A stretch of 57,400 nucleotides of DNA from Armatimonadota bacterium (GTDB taxonomy: Bacteria; Armatimonadota; Fimbriimonadia; Fimbriimonadales; GBS-DC): positions 1 to 57,400 of the forward strand of contig JAIMAN010000011.1 of NCBI GenBank assembly GCA_023511915.1, in the 5' to 3' direction. A program made the position numbers and the translations under genes. The notes below the pieces were generated by a model. It was not told where the DNA came from and did no database searches. It saw nothing but the letters and a program-made list of their open reading frames with translations. Of the stretch, positions 1 through 8,471 are shown in pieces (the stretch's first letter is position 1; each line of letters starts with the position of its first letter).

Positions 1-127
1 GAACGGGGGGCGGATCGTCGTCGGCGGGAATGTGTCGGTGGCCTAACCGCGCTTATGCGGTACCATCGACATCAACGGCGGCTCCGCAACCAACCGCATC
101 GTCGTACACAGCCCCTGGCAAGGCGTC

Positions 128-985
128 GTGGTGTTCGACTTCGGCAATTGGACGACTCAGGGGCGACTGTCGTACACGCCTACAGAGAATCTGATAGGCA
201 CTTGGCAGCATTTCGCCTGCGTGGTGAGCCAGAGTGGGAACTACATGCGCATCTACCGCAACGGCGTGCTGGAGGCGCAGAAGACGGGCATGACGCCCTT
301 CACCCCCGGCAACTTCACGCTGGGGATTGGCTTTGGCAACAGCGGTCCCGAGGGCTTCCACGGGTTCATCGACGAGGTGCGCATCTGGAACCGCGCCCGC
401 AGCCAGCGCGAAATCCAGCGCGATATGCACGCTGTGCTGCAAGGCAACGAACGCGGGCTTATCGGCTACTGGCGACTGGACGAGTGGGGCAACGGCGCGT
501 CGACCGCCTTCGACTCCTCGCCCAGCAGTGCGCATGGCGTCTATAACAATGCCCGCTGGCTCGGCTCTACCGCGCCTATCGACGCCGTGCTGGCGCCCGC
601 GGGCGCACGGACCTTCACTCTGGGCGGATACGCCGAGTACCTCGCCAGCCCCAACCACCTATCTTACCAAGTCGTGCAAACCCCTGCGGCAGGCTCGCTG
701 AACCTGACGGGCAATCAGGCGACCTACACGCCCGCGCAGCACGGCGTCTATCCGATGCGCTACCGCGTCACCGACGGCGTGGTCTCCAGCCACTCGGCTC
801 CGGTGCGACTGGTTGTTCCTCTGCAAGGGGATGTGGACGGCAGTGGCTGTGTGGATGACGCCGACCTGCTGGCAGTGCTGTTCGCGTTCGGGACAAGCGA
901 CCCCGACGCCGACGCCAACGGCGACGGCATCGTCGACGACGCCGACCTGCTTACCGTGCTGTTCAACTTCGGTAGCGGGTGTTAG
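128..985 (+). CDS. LamG/concanavalin A-like domain protein with C-terminal dockerin-like tandem EF-hand module; N-terminus incomplete (in-frame TAA at 44-46)
   Basis: Translation GTWQHFACVVSQSGNYMRIYRNG...FIDEVRIWNRARSQREIQ is LamG-like; C-term GDVDGSGCVDDADLLAVLF...DANGDGIVDDADLLTVLFNFGSGC. Coding-like sequence continues upstream of the GTG (TIDINGGSATNRIVVHSPWQG). Confidence 0.7.
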   Translation: MVFDFGNWTTQGRLSYTPTENLIGTWQHFACVVSQSGNYMRIYRNGVLEAQKTGMTPFTPGNFTLGIGFGNSGPEGFHGFIDEVRIWNRARSQREIQRDMHAVLQGNERGLIGYWRLDEWGNGASTAFDSSPSSAHGVYNNARWLGSTAPIDAVLAPAGARTFTLGGYAEYLASPNHLSYQVVQTPAAGSLNLTGNQATYTPAQHGVYPMRYRVTDGVVSSHSAPVRLVVPLQGDVDGSGCVDDADLLAVLFAFGTSDPDADANGDGIVDDADLLTVLFNFGSGC

Positions 986-998
986 AGCGCAACGAAAC

Positions 999-1028
999 GG
1001 GAGCGTGCGCGGCATATCGCACGCTCCC
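999..1028 (+). terminator. Candidate rho-independent terminator after LamG gene
   Basis: GGGAGCGTGCG - cggcatat - CGCACGCTCCC followed by CTTCT. Confidence 0.6.
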
Positions 1029-1043
1029 CTTCTGCATCGACAA

Positions 1044-2381
1044 TCACCCCTCGTGAGCGCTCCTGCTTGCTTGTTGCAAGCGTTGAATCACTTGTAGCGT
1101 CCGCTGAATCGCGTGCTGACGCGCAATCTGTTCCGCCTCTGTCAGCGCGTAGACGGCTTGCTCCGTATCGCCCAGCGCGCAGCAAATCTCGTACAGCACC
1201 GTCAGGTAATGGGCTTGCGTTGGCGGGAGCGGGTTTTCAGGGGGCTTCAAGGTCTCCATTGCCTTGCGCGGCTGCCCCACACGACACAGCACCAACGCGC
1301 GGGACACCTGCGCGTGCTGATGTTCCGCCATGCTGTCCGACCGCTGAATAATCTGGAACCCCAGCTCAGCAGTTCGCTCGGCTTCGTCGTATCGATGCGC
1401 CGCCGAATAAAACTCGGACATCTCCCGATAAAACCATGCCTCATGCTCCGTTGACTGATGTACCTGCGGGAGCCAGTCTTGCAGGATACGCGCCGATTCG
1501 ACCATGCGCGTCTCGCTTCGGCTGGGTTCCGCGTTTCCGATTGCGACTGCCATAATCAACCAGGCAGCGCTGCGCGGGAACTGATGCTCTTGGCGCACCA
1601 TGCGCAGCCCGCGATAGCCGTACTGCTCCGCGTCCTGCACGCGCCCGTGCAGGGTGTACCACTGGCAGCAGAGCGTGTAGACCTCGCGCAGCAACTCGGC
1701 GTGGCGCGGGCACTGGCGCACATGCCACCATGCCCGCGCCTCCAACGCAAGCAGACGCAGCTCCATCCCCTCGGTCGTGCCTTGCCAGATCAGCTGGCGC
1801 ATCTGCTCGATGCTCGCTTTCAGCGAGGAGGCTCCCTCTGGAACCGCTTGGGTGGGGGGCGGCTCCAGCCAGAGGGGGCGCGTGAGGATGAAGCCAACTT
1901 CATCGGGGGTCGCTTTCAGCACATAACAGAGCATGTGCAGGTGTTCATCTGAGGGAATCGCCTGCGAGCGTTCCCATCCGCGCACACTACGCTCCGACAC
2001 TTGCAGCGCGGCAGCCACCTGTGCCACGCTCCAGCCCTGCCGCCGCCTCAATGCGCCCAGTAGGTCCCCTAACAGGGGTGGGTTCAGTTCGCCCGACGGA
2101 TGCGGCTGCTGGCGTGTCATCTGCTGCAGGGTGATTAGGGCGCGCGGCGCATCCAGCAAACGCAACGCCTCCAGCCGCTCGTCCGAGGACGCCCCTAACG
2201 CTTGGAGCGCCTGCTCCAACTCATAGATCGAGGGGCGCGTGAGACCGCGCTCCCAGCGGTTAATCGTGCTGGGCGAGAGATGCGCCCCCTGCGCGAGTGC
2301 ATATTGGGATAGCCCGCGCCGTTGCCGCGCCTGTTGCAGCCACATACCAATCGTCTGCGCCACTGCTGCCCCTCGCCTCAA
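1044..2381 (-). CDS. Transcriptional regulator with two tandem XRE-type HTH domains and TPR-like C-terminal region (start may be 2345)
   Basis: LQQARQRRGLSQYALAQGAHLSPSTINRWERG and LGALRRRQGWSVAQVAAALQVSERSVRGWERSQ; helical repeats downstream. Confidence 0.8.
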   Translation of the reverse strand: MRRGAAVAQTIGMWLQQARQRRGLSQYALAQGAHLSPSTINRWERGLTRPSIYELEQALQALGASSDERLEALRLLDAPRALITLQQMTRQQPHPSGELNPPLLGDLLGALRRRQGWSVAQVAAALQVSERSVRGWERSQAIPSDEHLHMLCYVLKATPDEVGFILTRPLWLEPPPTQAVPEGASSLKASIEQMRQLIWQGTTEGMELRLLALEARAWWHVRQCPRHAELLREVYTLCCQWYTLHGRVQDAEQYGYRGLRMVRQEHQFPRSAAWLIMAVAIGNAEPSRSETRMVESARILQDWLPQVHQSTEHEAWFYREMSEFYSAAHRYDEAERTAELGFQIIQRSDSMAEHQHAQVSRALVLCRVGQPRKAMETLKPPENPLPPTQAHYLTVLYEICCALGDTEQAVYALTEAEQIARQHAIQRTLQVIQRLQQASRSAHEG

Positions 2382-2476
2382 TTATGCCTCATCTGGCAAG
2401 CGATTTTGCAATTTCGCTTCCAACCTACCCAAAAACCCACTGGATAGATTATACTGGGGATGAGGAGGCGATTCTC

Positions 2477-3919
2477 ATGCGAACAGTACGATGGATGATA
2501 ACGGCAGTTTTCGTCGCTTTGATAAGTTGCACGATGCCGAGCACGGTTTCGTGTCAACAGCCCCTCTGGGTGCGTCATACCTCGCTTGGGTTCAAAGCAA
2601 ATGCGATGCTGATAGGTAGCTCCGGCGACATTTACATCACAGGAAAGGCGTGGCGTTCGGGAACTGGTCATGATTATTTGACGGTTAAGTATGATGCCGA
2701 TGGCAATCAAGTGTGGCATCACTACTTTTTTGGGGAGACCATCACCCACGAAGACACTCCCTTTGCGATTGCAGAAGACCAAGGGGGAAATGTGATTGTT
2801 ACCGGTAGCGTGGATATCCAAGTGAACAACACTGCCGGCACAGGCTATGGCACTATCAAATACAACTATCTTGGCAATCCGGCTTGGGGTAGAATTTACC
2901 GAGGAACACAGCGCATTTTCCCATCCAATCAGGCTCGTGCGATTGCTACCGACTCCCTCAGTAATATTTATATAACAGGTTCGGTTGCCAATGGTTCGGA
3001 TATCGGAACAATCAGCTACGATCCGAATGGCAATTTACGATGGGTACGCCTCACCGCAGATGGATGGGGCAATGCAGTCACGGTTAATTGGTTTACAGGG
3101 GATGTCTATGTCGCAGGAAAAAATGGATTTTATTCTATCCTAATCAAGTACAGCTCGAGTGGTAACGAACTATGGGCATTCACAGAAAGTGGTTTTCAGG
3201 GTGAAGCGTTTGCAATCGGTATCGATACACAGGGCAATATCTATGTTGCAGGGGTGGCGGCTGGCAGCGATACCCGAGATGTTTTCGTGAGCAAGTTCAA
3301 CAGTTCGGGAGTTCGTCAGTGGGTTCGCATCTATGATGGAGGCAGGCATGACGATGTCAAGGCGCTTGCACTAGATGTGAATAGGAATGTCTACCTCACG
3401 GGAATCAGCCAAGGCGCTGAAACGGGTAACGACTATGTCACCCTAAAATACGACACGAACGGCAACCTGCAATGGGTTCGACGCTACCATCATGGAGACG
3501 ACCGAGCCTACGGACTGGCAGTGGGTTTTCTCTCAGGTGATGTCTATGTCACAGGACGAAGTTCGAACAAAATCGCTACCCTGAAGTATGACACAAATGG
3601 CAACCAGCAGTGGGTTCGACGCTATGAGCTCAGAACGGGCGAAGGAATCGGCGTCGGGCTGTATGAATACGAGCTGGGAGTGCCAACGGTCTATGTGGTG
3701 GGTACAACGCAAAGCAACTACACCGTCATCAAATACCCCGATTGCTATGTGGAAGGCGATGTAGATGGGAACTGTTGCGTAGACGATGCGGACCTGCTGG
3801 AAACTCTATTTGGTTTCGGGCAAACGGGTATTGATTTGAAAGGCGACTTGAACAGCGACGGCGTGGTGGACGACGCCGACCTGCTGCAGGTGCTGTTCAA
3901 CTTCGGTAGCGGGTGCTAA
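2477..3919 (+). CDS. Secreted SBBP-type beta-propeller repeat protein with C-terminal dockerin-like module
   Basis: ATG at 2477 preceded by GAGGAG; signal peptide MRTVRWMITAVFVALISC; repeated KYDTNGNLQWVRRY units; C-term GDVDGNCCVDDADLL...DLNSDGVVDDADLLQVLFNFGSGC. Confidence 0.8.
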   Translation: MRTVRWMITAVFVALISCTMPSTVSCQQPLWVRHTSLGFKANAMLIGSSGDIYITGKAWRSGTGHDYLTVKYDADGNQVWHHYFFGETITHEDTPFAIAEDQGGNVIVTGSVDIQVNNTAGTGYGTIKYNYLGNPAWGRIYRGTQRIFPSNQARAIATDSLSNIYITGSVANGSDIGTISYDPNGNLRWVRLTADGWGNAVTVNWFTGDVYVAGKNGFYSILIKYSSSGNELWAFTESGFQGEAFAIGIDTQGNIYVAGVAAGSDTRDVFVSKFNSSGVRQWVRIYDGGRHDDVKALALDVNRNVYLTGISQGAETGNDYVTLKYDTNGNLQWVRRYHHGDDRAYGLAVGFLSGDVYVTGRSSNKIATLKYDTNGNQQWVRRYELRTGEGIGVGLYEYELGVPTVYVVGTTQSNYTVIKYPDCYVEGDVDGNCCVDDADLLETLFGFGQTGIDLKGDLNSDGVVDDADLLQVLFNFGSGC

Positions 3920-3952
3920 CTTGCCCCGCATTAGGGTTCGGGAGGATCAATC

Positions 3953-5263
3953 ATGCCAGAAAAACAGACGACTTTAGGGACTCGGCTTTCACGGTATACA
4001 GATGCGCACAGAGTGCGGCGCGCCTTATGGCTGATGGCTTGGCTTGTGTTTGGCTGGACGCTAAGCGTAACGAACCCGCTAAACGCCCAATCGCTCACTT
4101 GGCTGGGTACGATAGGGCACCCGATGAGTACCGCGCGTGGCGTCTCCGATGACGGTAGCGCGGTTACGGGCTGGTTCACACGCGCGGACGGCAAAAACTT
4201 CGCCTTCCGCTGGACGCCTTCAGGGGGGATGCAAAACCTCGGCACACTCCCCCAACACCACACCAGTGAAGCGAACGGTATCTCTGGCGACGGGAACAGA
4301 ATCGTGGGAGTTGCGTTTTATCAGGTACCTTACGGGGGGAGTTGGCGAGCCTTTCTGTGGAGACCCGAGAACGGCATGCGCGACATCGGACAGTTGCCGG
4401 GTTCAGGCGTCAATCGTGCGGATGCTATCTCAGGAGACGGTTCCGTAATTGTCGGAACGGGTATTGACTACGGAAACGCAATCCGAGCCTTCCGCTGGAC
4501 CTCCAGTAGCGGCATGGTCTCGCTGGGCACTTTGGGCGGTTCGGAAAGCCGCGCGTTCGGCGTCTCCCGCAACGGCAGCGTCATCGTCGGATGGTCGCTC
4601 AACCATCTCGGCGAGCGATGGGCGTTTCGCTGGACATCGGCAGGCGGCATGCAAGGACTGTACCCCCTCGCCGCCTGCTGTGGCGAGGCTTACGGCGTCT
4701 CGGATAATGGACTGGTCATCGCGGGGCGCGCCCACTCGGCGGTCACCGAACGATGGCACGCCTGCTTGTGGACATGGAATAGCTCGGACTACTCTCCACG
4801 CGACTTGGGCACGCTGGGCGGCAACGAAAGCCAAGCCCTCGCCTGCACCAACAACCAGATTGTGGTCGGCTGGGCGCATAACGCCTCTGGTCAACGCCGT
4901 GCGTTCCGATGGACGCCCTCTGCGGGCATGATCGACCTCACCACCGTCTATGCCAGCCTGCTGTCGTCTGGCTCGTACCTGGAGCTTGCCAACGACATTA
5001 CCCCTGACGGGCGTTTTATTGTGGGACAGGGCTACAACGCCGCCACAGGGCGTCGGGAGGCTTACTTGTTGGATACGCTCTGTATCGGGCACAGTGGCGA
5101 TGTGGACGCCAACGGCTGCATCGATGACGCCGACCTGCTGGGGGTACTGTTCGCCTTTGGCAGCACGGGGGAGATTCTCGGCAGGGTAGATGTGAACTGC
5201 GACGGCACAGTCGACGACGCCGACCTGCTACAGGTGCTGTTCAACTTCGGCAGTGGGTGTTAG
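3953..5263 (+). CDS. Secreted HAF-repeat protein with C-terminal dockerin-like module
   Basis: Repeats of the type FRWTPSGGMQNLGTL..., DLGTLGGNESQA; C-term GDVDANGCIDDADLL...DVNCDGTVDDADLLQVLFNFGSGC. Confidence 0.8.
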   Translation: MPEKQTTLGTRLSRYTDAHRVRRALWLMAWLVFGWTLSVTNPLNAQSLTWLGTIGHPMSTARGVSDDGSAVTGWFTRADGKNFAFRWTPSGGMQNLGTLPQHHTSEANGISGDGNRIVGVAFYQVPYGGSWRAFLWRPENGMRDIGQLPGSGVNRADAISGDGSVIVGTGIDYGNAIRAFRWTSSSGMVSLGTLGGSESRAFGVSRNGSVIVGWSLNHLGERWAFRWTSAGGMQGLYPLAACCGEAYGVSDNGLVIAGRAHSAVTERWHACLWTWNSSDYSPRDLGTLGGNESQALACTNNQIVVGWAHNASGQRRAFRWTPSAGMIDLTTVYASLLSSGSYLELANDITPDGRFIVGQGYNAATGRREAYLLDTLCIGHSGDVDANGCIDDADLLGVLFAFGSTGEILGRVDVNCDGTVDDADLLQVLFNFGSGC

Positions 5264-5284
5264 CTACTGCTGAGGCATCCTCGT

Positions 5285-5307
5285 TAGGGCGCGGGCGTCG
5301 CGCCCTA
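5285..5307 (+). terminator. Candidate terminator after HAF gene
   Basis: TAGGGCGCG - ggcgt - CGCGCCCTA then TACTTTT. Confidence 0.65.
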
Positions 5308-5405
5308 TACTTTTACTCCCCCACCGTCCATTCCCCGCCCGAAATGTGCCATAATATAAGGGCGGGCGCGCGACACGCCGCGACGCCTGTAGGTCGAGGA
5401 TAACC

Positions 5406-6482
5406 ATGACGGTATTAACGATTGTCTACTTGGTGGGGATTTTCACGCTGCTGGTGGCTGCCCACGAGTTTGGGCATATGTGGGTCGCCAAGCGGTTTAA
5501 GATGAAGGTCGAGGAGTTCGCCATCGGCATCGGTCCGATTCTGGCGCGATTGTGGCGCGGGCGCGACGGCACGCTCTACACCATCCGCGCCTTTCCCGTC
5601 GGCGGGTTCGTCAAAATCCCCGGCATGCTGCCTGACGAGGAGCATATCGAGGGCAGTTTCCAGTCCAAGTCGCTTTACGCGCGGTTCCTCGCGGTGCTGG
5701 CAGGACCTGTGGCGAGCATTCTGTTCGGCTACCTGCTGTTCGTGGTGATTGGGCTGACGGCAGGGCTGCCCTCGTTGGATGACCCAACGCCGCAGGTGCG
5801 CATGGTGATGCCCGACTCGCCTGCTCAAGCCGCTGGGCTTCGCACGGGCGATGTGCTGCTGGCGATTAATGGCGAGCCTGTGAAAAGCGCGGAAGAGGCG
5901 GGCAAAATCATCCGCGCGAACGCCAACAAGCCCCTCCAGCTAACCCTGCAGCGCGACGGCAAGCCGTTCGTGGTCGCCATTACGCCCAAAGAGGTGGACG
6001 CGGAAATCGATGGCAAGCCCCAAAAGATTGGGCAAATCGGCGTACTGTGGCATGTGCAGCGTAAGCGCGAGCCGTTCCTAAAGGTTCTCTCGCACGCGGG
6101 GCTGATGACCGTCGGGATGACCGTCGGGATTGTAGACGGGCTGCGCCGCATGATTTTCGGGCAGGGCAACATCCACGAGGTGGGCAGCATCATCTCCATC
6201 GCCAGCGTGACGAACGCCACGGCGCGGCTGGGCGTCGTGGAGGTCGCCGACTTCGCCGCCAAGTTCAGCGTGATGCTCGGCATCATCAACCTGCTGCCGA
6301 TTCCCGTGCTGGACGGCGGGTATCTGATGATTTTCACGGTGGAAGCCATCCGCCGTCGCAAGCTCAGCCCCGAAGCGATGGCGCGGGTACAAGTCGTAGG
6401 GCTGGTGATTGTGCTGATGATTTTCGTGACGGTGTTCTCGCTGGACATCTACAAGCTGCTGACAGGGAAGCTGATTCGCTGA
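5406..6482 (+). CDS. rseP: Site-2 metalloprotease, RseP/M50 family with PDZ domain
   Basis: AAHEFGHMWVAKRF (HExxH), PDZ-like segment, LLPIPVLDGGYLM. Confidence 0.92.
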   Translation: MTVLTIVYLVGIFTLLVAAHEFGHMWVAKRFKMKVEEFAIGIGPILARLWRGRDGTLYTIRAFPVGGFVKIPGMLPDEEHIEGSFQSKSLYARFLAVLAGPVASILFGYLLFVVIGLTAGLPSLDDPTPQVRMVMPDSPAQAAGLRTGDVLLAINGEPVKSAEEAGKIIRANANKPLQLTLQRDGKPFVVAITPKEVDAEIDGKPQKIGQIGVLWHVQRKREPFLKVLSHAGLMTVGMTVGIVDGLRRMIFGQGNIHEVGSIISIASVTNATARLGVVEVADFAAKFSVMLGIINLLPIPVLDGGYLMIFTVEAIRRRKLSPEAMARVQVVGLVIVLMIFVTVFSLDIYKLLTGKLIR

Positions 6483-7684
6483 TGCCTACGGTGTATTTAG
6501 ACCACGCGGCGACAACGCCTGTAGACCCGCGCGTGCGCAAGGCGATGGAGCCGTACCTAAAGTCGGAGTACGGTAACCCATCCAGCCTGCATCGATGGGG
6601 TAGGCGTGCGCGGATGGCAATCGACGCTGCCCGTGAGACCGTCGCCGTCGCGCTGAACGCTGACCCCGCCGAGATATGCTTCGTGTCGTCGGGCACGGAG
6701 TCGTGTAACCTCGCGATTATCGGCTGCGCGCTCAAAGCTCCACCCCACCGCAGGCACATCCTCGTGTCGGCAGTGGAACACCACTGCGTGCTGCACGCCG
6801 CCGAGTGGCTGATTCCGCTCGGCTACACGGTGGAGTATATCCCCGTTGACCGCTACGGGCAGGTAGACCCCGATGCCGTGCGCGCCCGCATCCGCGACGA
6901 GACTTGGCTCGTCTCCGTGATGCACGCCAATAACGAGATCGGTACGCTGCAACCAGTGGAGGCGATTGCCCGCCTGTGCAAGGCGCGCGGCGTGTGGTTC
7001 CATGTGGACGCCGTGCAGACCTTTGGGCTGCTGCCTGTCAATGTGGAAGCGATTGGGTGCGACCTGCTGAGCGTCTCGGCGCACAAGGTGTACGGATCCA
7101 AGGGCGTCGGCGCGCTCTATGTGCGGGCGATGACTCCGCTGCAGCCGCTGATGGTCGGCGGCGGGCAGGAACGCGACCGCCGCGCAGGCACCGAAAATGT
7201 CGCGGGCATCGTGGGCTTTGCCGAAGCGGTGCGGATTGCGCAGGACATGCGTGCCGCTGAAGCCGAGCGCCAGACCGCCCTGCGCGACGAGTTTATCCGC
7301 GCTGTGCTGGAAGCGGTTCCCGACGCCTTCCTGACGGGACATCCCACCGAGCGACTGCCGGGCAACGCGCACTTTCGCTTCGCTGGCGTGCCGTCGGATA
7401 GCCTGCTCATCGCCTTGGATCGCGCGGGGATTGCCGCCAGCAGCGGCGCGGCGTGCAGCGCGGGGTCGCTGGAGCCGTCCCATGTGCTGCTCGCGCTCGG
7501 CTGGGACGAGACGGCGGCGCAGGAGGGCGTCCGCTTCACACTGGGACGCGACACCACTTGGGACGACCTGGAGTACACAGTGGAGACACTGCGTCAGGAG
7601 GTCGCGCGGATACGGGCTACTCGTTCACCCGTGCGCCCCACAGCAGGCGGTCGCGCAGTTTCTCAAAAAACTCCCCTTCGTTGA
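6482..7684 (+). CDS. Cysteine desulfurase (NifS/IscS family)
   Basis: YLDHAATTPVDPRV, SAHKVYGSKGVGALYVR, SSGAACSAGSLEPSHVL. Confidence 0.93.
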   Translation: MPTVYLDHAATTPVDPRVRKAMEPYLKSEYGNPSSLHRWGRRARMAIDAARETVAVALNADPAEICFVSSGTESCNLAIIGCALKAPPHRRHILVSAVEHHCVLHAAEWLIPLGYTVEYIPVDRYGQVDPDAVRARIRDETWLVSVMHANNEIGTLQPVEAIARLCKARGVWFHVDAVQTFGLLPVNVEAIGCDLLSVSAHKVYGSKGVGALYVRAMTPLQPLMVGGGQERDRRAGTENVAGIVGFAEAVRIAQDMRAAEAERQTALRDEFIRAVLEAVPDAFLTGHPTERLPGNAHFRFAGVPSDSLLIALDRAGIAASSGAACSAGSLEPSHVLLALGWDETAAQEGVRFTLGRDTTWDDLEYTVETLRQEVARIRATRSPVRPTAGGRAVSQKTPLR

Positions 7685-8468
7685 ACGCGAGCAGTTTGAG
7701 GCGGTAGGGCGCGGCGGTGATGTGAACCGTTTGCCCCATCTGCAGCGTCTGGTGGCGTCTGCCGTCGGCGGTCATCACGGCTTGCGCGTTCGGCTCGTTG
7801 GTCGCAGCGCACTGGACGGTGATGCTCACCCGCGCGGTGGGGGGCAGTACGAGCGGGCGCGCGCCCAGCGTGTGCGGCGAAATCGGCGTCAAGATGAGCG
7901 CGTCAGTCTGCGGATGCACCACTGGCGCGCCCGCCGAGAGCGCGTAAGCCGTGGAGCCTGTCGGTGTGGCGACCAGCGAGCCGTCCGCAGGATAGGTGGT
8001 CAGCAGTAGGTCGTTGATGCGTATCGTGAGATCCAGCATCGGCGCGGTGGGCGCGCGCAGCAGCGTGATTTCGTTCAGCGCAGTCGGCGCGCGCGTTTCG
8101 CCGTCCAGCCGCGCCTGCACCATCAGTCGCTCTTGCACTTGATAGTCGCCTGCTTGCCACCGCTGGAGCGCGTCCAGAATCGCGTCAGGCTCCACCTGCG
8201 CGATGAAGCCGAACCTGCCCAGATGCACGCCGAGCAAGGGTGCGCCTACAGGGGCGGCGAGGACTGCGCCTGTGAGCAGCGTGCCGTCGCCGCCGAGCGT
8301 CATCACCAGCGCGAGGTTCGGGTCGGGCGGCGCGTCCCAGCGGGCGGCGGTCGGTTGGTCAGCCAACACGACGCCGTAGCCCGCTGCGCGCAGCCACTGC
8401 GCCGACTCGTGCGCCAGGCGCGCCGCGTCGGGCTTGCCCGCGTTGTAGACAATCAGCACATCCGCCAT
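7617..8468 (-). CDS. nadK: NAD kinase (ATP-NAD kinase)
   Basis: MTLGGDGTLLTGA, LGVHLGRFGFIA, PTGSTAYALSAGAPVVHP, ADGR motifs. Confidence 0.92.
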   Translation of the reverse strand: MADVLIVYNAGKPDAARLAHESAQWLRAAGYGVVLADQPTAARWDAPPDPNLALVMTLGGDGTLLTGAVLAAPVGAPLLGVHLGRFGFIAQVEPDAILDALQRWQAGDYQVQERLMVQARLDGETRAPTALNEITLLRAPTAPMLDLTIRINDLLLTTYPADGSLVATPTGSTAYALSAGAPVVHPQTDALILTPISPHTLGARPLVLPPTARVSITVQCAATNEPNAQAVMTADGRRHQTLQMGQTVHITAAPYRLKLLAFNEGEFFEKLRDRLLWGARVNE

Positions 8469-8471
8469 CAG

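Noticed and set aside
53-658. 201-aa minus-strand ORF
   Set aside because: Antisense to LamG gene, no recognisable family.
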